64,000 nucleotides of DNA. Source: Lolium rigidum. Lineage: Eukaryota; Streptophyta; Magnoliopsida; Poales; Poaceae. This document shows positions 55,582 to 64,000 of the stretch, piece by piece. The stretch covers positions 231,023,322 to 231,087,321 of the forward strand of contig NC_061510.1 in assembly GCF_022539505.1 (NCBI RefSeq), in the 5' to 3' direction. The position numbers and the translations under genes are program-made. Position 1 is the first letter of the stretch. Every line of letters begins with the position of its first letter. The notes under the pieces were generated by a model that made no database searches, had not been told where the DNA came from, and saw only the letters and a program-made list of their open reading frames with translations.

Positions 55582-58197
55582 ATGGATAAACTCTTCGAGG
55601 GTCTAGATGACGACTCTAACCTTTCGGTTAAAGAGATGAAATCTAGACTCTTGGCATATGATGCCGAGAAGAAGAAAAAGGAGGATGAGCTACAAAACCA
55701 AATGACGAAATGACTGCCATGCTTAAGAACCTAACTGCGGGTGGAACTCTTAGTGGGGCTTCGGCCTCTAAAGAATCCTACCATGAGGTTAACCATGACT
55801 ATCCTAGAAACACTTCACCCATGCCTCATATAAACCATAGTGGGATAGTTCCCCATTACGATGGAACTCACTTTCCACATTGGAAATCTGCTATGGAATC
55901 TCATATTCGCAGCTGCAGTGTGGAGCTATGGGAACTCATTGTTCATGGACATCGGGAGCCACAAGATCCTACTCGGTTGACCTCCACCGAGTTCTACAAC
56001 CGATCAACTCAATGCATCCGCACGTGACAAGATTAGAAGTGGCATCAACCGCAAGCTTCTAGATCAAGTTGATGACATTGTCTCCGCTAAAGAGTTGTGG
56101 GATCGGATCGTAGTACTCCAAGAGGGAACCGATTTGATCCAATCATATCTCTATGAGACCGCAAAGCAAGAGGCCTACCAGTTCATGATTCGAGATGGAG
56201 AATCCGTATTCGATGCCTATGCTAGGCTTGGTGCTCGAAAGTAAGGATCAAGGGACTTGGTGCTCGAGAAGTACAATGACGGATTCGAGATGAACGAAGC
56301 CTTCATAAAATCCAAGGTCATTGCTATGATTGCCGTCAAACAAGAAGACACCAACCTTGGACTCAACTTGCAAATCATGACCAAGAGTGCCGATCTCAAC
56401 TCCGATGATCTAGTCTCCTATGTGGCCGCCAATGAAAACATGGCCAAAGCCGGAAAGAGGCTAAAGGCAATGAACCGTGTTGATGAAGCCTCACACAACC
56501 ATGAAGCGTCACACAACCTTGCTCTCAAGGCTAGAGCTGACCATGGAGGAGAAGAAGAATATGAAATTGAAGAACATGAGGAGATGACTTCAACTAGTGA
56601 CATCGCCACTGACTTTGCCTTCTTTGCCAAGAAGTACAAGGGAAAGGTGTCTATGCTTCTCAATGACAAGAAGAAGAAGAGAACTTGCTACAATTGTGAT
56701 GAAGATAGCCACTTTGCAAATGAGTGCCCTTATGAGAAAAGGGTAGACAAGCCAAGATTCATCAAAGGGGTCAAGCCAAGATTGAAGCCAAACCCAATCA
56801 ACGATCGATTCAAGAAGAACAAGGGAAGAGCTTTTGTTGGAGCCGAGTACTTGTCCGATGATGAAGAAGAAGATGAGGAGAAGGAGGCCGGGGTGGCCGG
56901 TTTGGCTTACTCCAAGCCCGGGTCACTCTTCACATATGACTACTCCAAGGACTACTCCACGGAGAATGATGTTGGTTCCTCCTTCATGGCAAGAATCACT
57001 CAAGAGGATGACTCCGATGACTCTTCCTCCTCTACAATCGTTGGCTCTTGTCTTATGGCAAGGGAAACCAAGGTAATGGAACCTCCACCTTCCCTATCTA
57101 GTGTTCTTGATGATGAAAATGAAAATCAAGATGAACTAAGTGTGCTTAAGGAACTTTACGATGTTAGATGCACCCTTCGTGGTAAAGCTCTTGTCAAGTT
57201 TGATTTCTTGATGGACTCTCTCAAAGAAAAGGATGAGTCCATTGAGGAATTAGAATATCAATTGGATGAAAAGGAACGGAGATTCAATCTCCTAAGACAA
57301 GAGCTAAAAACCGAAAGGTGCATATCTCAAGGCCTTAAGCAACAAATTGAAACCTATGAACTTGATAAAGTTAAGGACCTAGAAACTATTGATAGGGCTC
57401 AATCTTTGACTCAAGTGCTCCATACCTCAAAGGAGGAACTTGAAGTTGCTCATGCTTCTCTCACTAGGGATCTTGACCACCTTGAAAGAGCTAACAAGCT
57501 TGTAAAGGATGAGCTCAAGAAACTTGGAGAGAACCATGACCTACTCCAAGAAACCTACATGAAAGCACTTGAATCAATGAAGGATCCCATTGTTGTTGAA
57601 AAGCATGCTAGTTCCCCTACATCTTTTACTAATGAGCATGCTAAGCTTGTTGAGGAACATGTTCGTTTACAAGAGGAACTCTCTTTGCATATTGAGACCA
57701 ATACATATCTTGAATCCTTGGTGACTAAATATGGTCTCGACTATCATCCTAATGAATCCTCTTGTGAGCATGCATCTATTCTTGAGGAAAATGTTAGGTT
57801 AACAAAGGAACTTGCAAAGTTCACCACCGCCAAGAACAAGATGGGATTGGATGACCTCTTGAGTAAGCAAAGGTCAAACCATCAAAAATTTGGACTTGGA
57901 TACGGTCCCAAGTCTCACAAGAAGAAGAACTACAACAAGGAGAAACCCGCTCAAGATAAGAACAAGAAGGTCACTAATAATGGCAAAGCCTCAAGGGGCA
58001 AAGCCACTAGTGGTGACCGCACGGGGCCAAACAATCACTATGCATTATTTGTTGATTATTATGGTGATGTTTATGCTAACTATGTTGGCCCTCCTAATGG
58101 CTATGCTTATAGAGAGTACTCAATTTGGGTACCAAAAGATATTGTTGCCATTGCAAAGGAACCCATTAATCGATGGGTTCCTAAATCCTCTACTTGA
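55582..58197 (+). pseudogene. Copia gag, long coiled-coil type (Sirevirus-like), frameshifted near its start
   Basis: The probable start is the ATG at 55582. The first part changes frame near 55710, 56000 and 56236 (here a GCTCGAAAG where CTG is expected). From 56257 the frame is open for 646 codons. The order is a UBN2-like gag domain (55850-56450, with HFPHWKSAMESHI), a CCHC knuckle (about 56686-56727), an acidic stretch, then about 250 residues of Glu/Lys/Leu-rich coiled coil (57120-57850) and a basic tail. A long coiled-coil extension after the knuckle is characteristic of Sirevirus (SIRE/Maximus) Gag. It ends with TGA at 58195-58197, in a different frame from pol. Confidence 0.8.
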
Positions 58198-58203
58198 TTT
58201 TGT

Positions 58204-59545
58204 AGGGATATTCCTCCGGTGGTCCAAAATGGGTGTTTGATAGTGGATGCACCAATCATATGACCGGAGGAAAAGGTGTGCTTGATCAATTCATTGAAGA
58301 TATCAACAAGAAGTCAAGCATTACCTTTGGTGACAACTCAAAGGGAAAGGTACTTGGTTATGGCAAGGTAGCAATCTCTAAGGACTTGTGCCTTGAGACG
58401 GTTATGCTTGTTGAACACCTTGGCTATAATTTACTTTCTATATATCATCTTGCCGATGCCGGTTACAATTCATATTTCACTAAATATTATGTGCAAGTCT
58501 TTAGGAGTGATAATCTCAAATTGGTCCTTGTTGGATATGTGGAGAACAACCTTTACGTGGTTGACCTCTCGAAAGAGAGCCCCTCCTTCTCCACATGTCT
58601 AATGGCGGCCAAGCATGACGAAGGTTGGTTGTGGCATCGCCGCCTTGGTCATGTTAACATGAGAAATCTTAAACAACTCCTAAAGGGTGAGCATATTGAG
58701 GGACTAACCGGCGTTTCTTTTGAGAAAGATCGTGTTTGTAGTGCATGTGTAGCCGGAAAGCAACTCAAGAAGAAGCATCCCATCAAGAGTATTGTTACCA
58801 CATCTAGGCCTTTGGAGCTCCTTCATTTGGATCTCTTTGGGCCATCACATTATGATACTCTTGGTGGGAGCAAGTATGGACTTGTCATTGTTGATGATTA
58901 CTCAAGATACTCTTGGGTTTTTCTCCTTAAGTCTAAGGACGAGACCCATAGAGAGTTCATCACCTTCGCCAAGAAAGCTCAACGTATGTATGAATCCGAG
59001 ATCAAGGCAATTAGGACCGACAATGGCACCGAGTTCAAGAACTACACTATGCAAGAGTTTGTTGATGATGAGGGCATCAAGCATGAGTTTTCGGCGCCAT
59101 ACACCCCTCAACAAAACGTGTTGTTGAAAGGAAGAACCGGACTATCATTGAGATGGCAAGAACCATGTTGAGTGAATTCAACTCACCCCACAACTTTTGG
59201 GGAGAAGCCATCTCTACGGCCGTCCACTACTCCAACCGGCTCTTTCTCCGTCCCCTTCACAACAAAACTCCATACGAGCTCCTTATCGGTAACAAGCCTA
59301 ATGTCACATATATTCGTGTCTTTGGATGCAAATGTCTTGTTAAGAACAACAAAGGAAAGCTCGGTAAATTTGAAACTAGATCCATAGAGGGTATATTTGT
59401 TGGATATGCGGAGAACTCTCACGCCTATAGATACTACAACCGGTCCTCCGGGACTATTGAAGTATCTTGTGACGTGGTGTTCTTGGAGGATAATGGCTCC
59501 CAAGTGGAGCAAGTTGTTCCATGTGTTGCAGGTAATGATGATGAT
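58204..59545 (+). pseudogene. Copia pol: protease and integrase, cut by a retrotransposon insertion
   Basis: The frame opens after a TAG near 58203. The protease motif is WVFDSGCTNHMTGG (about 58229-58270). The integrase zinc domain is WHRRLGHVNMRNL with C-x2-C (58630-58760). The integrase core contains LDLFGPSH and RTDNGTEF. A frame break at 59115-59120 (caaaacgtg, one base short) interrupts the third catalytic region, and the C-terminal part continues from 59153. It stops at 59545 where a Gypsy LTR is inserted, so reverse transcriptase and RNase H are outside the window. The acceptor-like ttgattttgtag just before the protease could allow a spliced pol message (inference). Confidence 0.85.
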
Positions 59546-61255
59546 TGATACGTCTCCGACGTATCGATAATTTCTTGTGTTCCATGCCACATTATTGATG
59601 TTATCTACATGTTTTATGCACACTTTATGTCATATTCGTGCATTTTCTGGAACTAACCTATTAACAAGATGCCGAAGTGCCGGTTCTCGTTTTCTGCTGT
59701 TTTTGGTTTCGAAATCCTAGTAACGAAATATTCTCGGAATCGGACGAAATCAACGCCCAGGTTCCTATTTTACCCGGAAGCATCCAGAACACACGAGAAC
59801 CGCCAGAGAAGGGGAGCAGGGCCACCAAACCATACCCCGGCGCGGCCAAGGGGGGGGGCGCCCCCCTAGGGTGTGGGCCCCCCTTCGACCTTCCTGCGCC
59901 GCCTCTCCGCCTATAAGAAGCCCCTGGATCAGAAAACCCTATAACGATTGACGAAACCCACGAAAACCTTCCAGAGCCGCCGCCATCGCGAAGCCAAGAT
60001 CCGGGGACAGGATCTCTGTTCCGGCACCCTGCCGGAGCGGGGAAGTGCCCCCGGAAGGCTTCTCCATCGACACCGCTGCCATCTCCACCGCCATCTTCAT
60101 CACCGCTGCTGCTCCCATGAGGAGGGAGTAGTTCTCCATCGAGGCTCGGGGCTGTACCGGTAGCTATGTGGTTCATCTCTCTCCTATGTGCTTCAATACA
60201 ATAATCTCATGAGCTGCCTTACATGATTGAGATTCATATGATGATGCTTGTAATCTAGATGTCATTATGCTAGTCAAGTGAGTTTTACTTATGTGATCTC
60301 CAGGAGACTCCTCGTCCCACGTGTGTAAAGGTGACGAGTGTGTGCACCGTGTGGGTCTCTTAGGCTAGATTTCACAGAATACTTATTCACCTGTTGAATG
60401 GCATAGTGAGGTGCTTATTTATATCTCTTTATGATTGCAATGTATTTGTATCACAATTTATCTATGTGCTACTCTAGTGATGTGTTATTAAAGTAGTTTT
60501 ATTCCTCCTGCATGTGTGCAAAGGTGACAGTGCGTGCACCATGTTAGTACTTGGTTTATGCTATGATTATGATCTCTTGAAGATTATGAAGTTAACTATT
60601 GCTATGATAATATTGATGTGATCTATTCCTCCTACATATGCATGAAGGTGACGAGTGTGCATGCTATGCTAGTACTTGGTTTAGTCTGTTGATATATCTT
60701 ACACTAAAGGTTACTAAAACATGAGCATTATTGTGGAGCTTGTTAACTCCGGCATTGAGGGTTCGTGTAATCCTACGCAATGTGTTCATCATCCAACAAA
60801 AGTGTAGAGTATGCATTTATCTGTTCTGTTATGTGATCAATGATGAGAGTGTCCACTAGTGAAAGTGTAATCCCTAGGCCTTGTTCCTAAATACTGCTGA
60901 GTTACCACTACTTGTTTACTGTTTTACTGTGTTACCACTGCTGCAATACCACCACCATCAATTACGCGCCAAACACTTTTCTGGCACCGTTGCTACTGCT
61001 CATACTTATTCATACCACCTGTATTTCACTATCTCTTCGCCGAACTAGTGCACCTATTAGGTGTGTTGGGGACACAAGAGACTTCTTGCTTTGTGGTTGC
61101 AGGGTTGCATGAGAGGGATATCTTTGACCTCTTCCTCCCCGAGTTCGATAAACCTTGGGTATCCACTTAAGGGAAACTTGCTGCTGTTCTACAAACCTCT
61201 CGCTCTTGGAGGCCCAACACTCGTCTACGGGAAAGGAGGGGGAACGTAGACATCA
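59546..61255 (+). repeat. 5' LTR of a non-autonomous Gypsy element (TGATACGTC type)
   Basis: It starts tgatacgtctccgacgtatc inside the Copia pol and ends aacgtagacatca, followed by a primer site; about 1.71 kb. A TATA-like tataag is at 59912-59917. It contains three diverged copies of a tgcaaaggtgac...tgtgcacc motif (60304-60355, 60502-60552, 60627-60680). The target duplication should be ATGAT (59541-59545), but the right end lies beyond the window. Confidence 0.85.
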
Positions 61256-61266
61256 AGCACTTTTAC

Positions 61267-61284
61267 CGGCGCCGTTGCCGGGGA
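61267..61284 (+). promoter_or_regulatory. Primer-binding site of the Gypsy element
   Basis: cggcgccgttgccgggga is nearly the TGGCGCCGTTGCCGGGGA site common to Athila-group elements of grasses. A partial copy, ccggcgccgttg, recurs at 61332-61343. Confidence 0.75.
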
Positions 61285-61415
61285 GGAAAGGTAAAAGGCA
61301 CTCATACTACGGTCCCAGGTAAAGTACTTTTCCGGCGCCGTTGTGTGTGTGCTCAAAGCTATTTCCTTTAGATCCTGCAATTGCATCTTGTTGTTTCTTG
61401 TTTACACTAGTTTGG

Positions 61416-62158
61416 CATAATGTACAAGAGTGAGCTTCTTATTCTGTTTCCTCATTTAAAACATGGATTGTTTGATGCGAAAATTAAAAAACCTATGGAA
61501 TCTTATTTGCATGCTGGTAGTAATATTAGTATGAACGCTTTGAACACCATTGTTGATAATGATATAGAAAGTTCTAAGCTTGGGGAAGTCTGGTTTTCAT
61601 GATATTTTTAGTCCCCCAAGCATTGAGGAGAAAATTTTCTTTGATGATACTTTGCCTCCTATTTATGATGATTATAATGATAGTGGTCTTTTGGTGCCAC
61701 CTACTATGGAGAGTAAATTTTGTTGTGATTATACTATGCCTCCTACACTTGATGAGAATAATAATGATAGCTACTTTGTTGAATTTGCTCCTACTACAAC
61801 TGATAAAATTGATTATGCTTATGTGGAGAGTAATAATTTTATGCATGAGACTCATGATAAGAATGCTTTATGTGATAGTTATATTGTTGAGTTTGCTCAT
61901 GTTGCTACTGAAAGTTATTATGAGAGAGGAAAATATGGTTGTAGAAATTTTCATGTTACTAAAATGCCTCTCTATGTGCTGAAATTTTTGAAGCTACACT
62001 TGTTTTATCTTCCTATGCTTGTTACTTTGCTCTTCATGAACTTGTTTATTTACAAGATTCTTATGCATAGGAAGCATGTTAGACTTAGATGTGTTTTGAA
62101 TTCACCTCTTGATGCTCTCTTTTGCTTCAAATACTATCTCTTGCGAGTGCATCATTAA
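61416..62158 (+). CDS. Unassigned ORF region of the non-autonomous Gypsy element
   Basis: Two overlapping open stretches: 60 codons from about 61420 and 192 codons from 61580. The second has acidic repeats of the form LPPIYDDY and MPPTLDENN, a Tyr/Asp/Asn-rich middle and a hydrophobic segment near its C-terminus (LHLFYLPMLVTLLFMNLFIY, about 61995-62054) that could span a membrane. It has no gag, protease or RT motif. Position and composition fit the accessory ORF of non-autonomous Gypsy families of the Triticeae; I know no function. Confidence 0.5.
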
Positions 62159-63749
62159 AACTGCTGAGCCCATCTTAATGGCTATAAAGAAAAGAACTTC
62201 TTGGGAGATAACCCATGTGTTATTTTACTACAGTACTTTGTTTTTATTTTGTGTCTTGGAAGTTGTTTACTACTGTAGCAACCTCTCCTTATCTTAGTTT
62301 TGTGTTTTGTTGTGCCAAGTAAAGTCTTTGATAGTAAAGTAAGTACTAGATTTGGATTACTGCGCAGAAACAGATTTCTTTGCTGTCACGAATCTGGGTC
62401 TAATTCTCTGTAGGTAACTCAGAAAATTATGCAAATTTACGTGAGTGATCCTCAGATATGTACGCAACTTTCATTCAATTTGAGCATTTTCGTTTGAGCA
62501 AGTCTGGTGGCCTAATAAAATCATCTTTACGGACTGTTCTGTTTTGACAGATTCTGCCTTTTATTTCGCATTGCCTCTTTTGCTATGTTGGATGAATTTC
62601 TTTGATCCATTAATGTCCAGTAGCTTTATGCAATGTCCAGAAGTGTTAAGAATGATTGTGTCACCTCTGAACATGTTAATTTTTATTGTCCACTAACCCT
62701 CTAATGAGTTGTTTCGAGTTTGGTGTGGAGGAAGTTTTCAAGGGTCAAGAGAGGAGGATGATATACTATGATCAAGGAGAGTGAAAGCTCTAAGCTTGGG
62801 GATGCACCCGGTGGTTCACCCCTGCATATATCAAGAAGACTCAAGCGTCTAAGATTGGGGATGCCCAAGGCATCCCCTTCTTCATCGACAACATTATCAG
62901 GTTCCTCCCCTGAAACTATATTTTTATTCCATCACATCTTATGTGCTTTTTCTTGGAGCGTCGGTTTGTTTTTGTTTTTGTTTTTGTTTGAATAAATTGG
63001 ATTACATCATGCTTGTGTGGGAGAGAGACACGCTCCGCTGGTTCATATGAACACATGTGTTCTTAGCTCATAATATTCATGGCGAAGTTTCCTCTTCGTT
63101 AAATTGTTATATGGTTGGAATTGGAAAATGATACATGTAGTAATTGCTATAAATGTCTTGGGTAATGTGATACTTGGCAATTGTTGTGCTCATGTTTAAG
63201 CTCTTGCATCATATACTTTGCACCTATTAGTTAAGAATACATAGAGCATGCTAAAATTTGGTTTGCATATTTGGTTTCTCTAAGGTCTAGATAATTTCTA
63301 GTATTGAGTGTGAACAACAAGGAAGACGGTGTAGAGTCTTATAATGTTTTCAATATGTCTTTTATGTGAGTTTTGCTGTACTAGTTCATCCTTGTGTTTG
63401 CCTCAAACAACCTTGCTAGCCTAAACCTTGTATCGAGAGGGAATACTTCTCATGCATCCAAATACTTGAGCCAACACTATGCCATTTGTGTCCACCATAC
63501 CTACCTACTACATGGTATTTCCCGCCATTCCAAAGCAAATTGCTTGAGTGCTACCTTTAAACAATTCAAAATTTATTACCTCTTATTTGTGTCAATGTTT
63601 TATAGCTCATGAGTAAGTATGTGGTGTTTATCTTTCAATCTTGTTGGGCAACTTTCACCAATGGACTAGTGGCTTCATCCGCTTATCCAATAATTTTGCA
63701 CAAAGAGCTGGCAATGGGATTCCCAGTCCCAAATTAATTAACAAAAATA
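62159..63749 (+). other. Non-coding interior of the non-autonomous Gypsy element
   Basis: Includes two copies of an agctctaagcttggggatgc-like motif (62787-62806 and, diverged, 62847-62870). There are only short open frames, and no polymerase domain is present. Confidence 0.6.
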
Positions 63750-63949
63750 GACACTCCTCCATGGTATGTGATTGTTGGACGGCACCCGAAGGATTCGGTT
63801 AGCCATGGCTTGTGTAAGCAAAGGTTGGGAGGAGTGTCATCATAATAAAACTAAAATAAAAAGGCACTCCTTCATGGTATGAGATTGTTGGCGGGCACCC
63901 GAGGATTCGGTTAGCCATGGTTTGTGAAAGAAAGGTTGGAAGGAGTGCC
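63750..63949 (+). repeat. Two tandem hairpin units (89 and 87 bp)
   Basis: Unit 1 (63750-63838) has ends gacactcctcc/ggaggagtgtc; unit 2 (63863-63949) has ends ggcactccttc/gaaggagtgcc. Each forms an 11-bp perfect closing stem around a similar loop containing cgaaggattcggttagccat-like sequence. The two units differ by paired, compensating changes in the stem. Confidence 0.85.
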
Positions 63950-64000
63950 ATCCAAAAATAAAATAAAATGGGAGCTGCTCTTTGAAGGTTTGTCTGGCAA

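Overview
The window is nuclear DNA of a grass, most probably a Pooideae species (wheat, barley, oat or ryegrass side). The evidence is nested plant LTR retrotransposons with initiator-Met-tRNA type primer sites, LTRs of the Pooideae kind that open TGATACGTC, Stowaway- and Harbinger-like elements, and two GC-rich, intron-containing grass genes. About 85% or more is transposable-element DNA. I cannot fix the species.

Layout. Positions 1-38361 are one four-layer nest. A minus-strand Gypsy element (O) has its 5' LTR at 37295-38361 and its gag split between 36029-35849 and 1753-161. Inside that gag, with a CAAGT target duplication, sits minus-strand element A (1759-35843), whose LTRs are about 6.7 kb and whose interior is a 2.9 kb non-coding stretch. 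A's left LTR holds a 1.53 kb solo LTR (6937-8467, duplication GTGAT). A's right LTR holds plus-strand element B (18044-34312, duplication GTATA), a Tekay/Del-type chromovirus with 5.05 kb LTRs and frameshifted gag-pol. O itself lies in a decayed ALP1/Harbinger-transposase-like sequence (38362-38580).

Positions 38.6-44.1 kb are a small gene island with two intact convergent genes: a two-exon hotdog-fold acyl-CoA thioesterase (39664-40304, plus) and a nine-exon plant mitochondrial uncoupling protein (41088-44038, minus). From 44.7 to 48.5 kb come a Harbinger-like DNA transposon with a broken Ala/Glu-rich ORF, a 400 bp foldback MITE, a short Harbinger-like fragment, an Athila-like Gypsy remnant and a 5'-truncated LINE. 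A 100-N gap (48652-48751) is followed by poorly recognisable DNA, a second LINE remnant, and a roughly 335 bp tandem repeat (52455-54375) that contains a TRIM. From 54.4 kb a Sirevirus-type Copia element (LTR, long coiled-coil gag, protease, integrase) is cut at 59546 by a non-autonomous Gypsy element that runs off the window.

Most notable points. (1) Element B has a TATA box, a strong 5' splice site in its LTR and a textbook branch point/3' splice site 5 bases before its first ATG, which predicts a 4.3 kb leader intron that would remove the primer-binding site. (2) Indels between LTR pairs and in B's gag-pol fall overwhelmingly at CTG/CAG trinucleotides (CTG read as CTCG or CG, CAG as CGAG or CG). 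This looks like a systematic sequence error in methylated repeats, not natural decay, and the low-copy genes are free of it. (3) A and B are related long-LTR elements of almost equal length (about 16.27 kb before nesting), one coding and one not.
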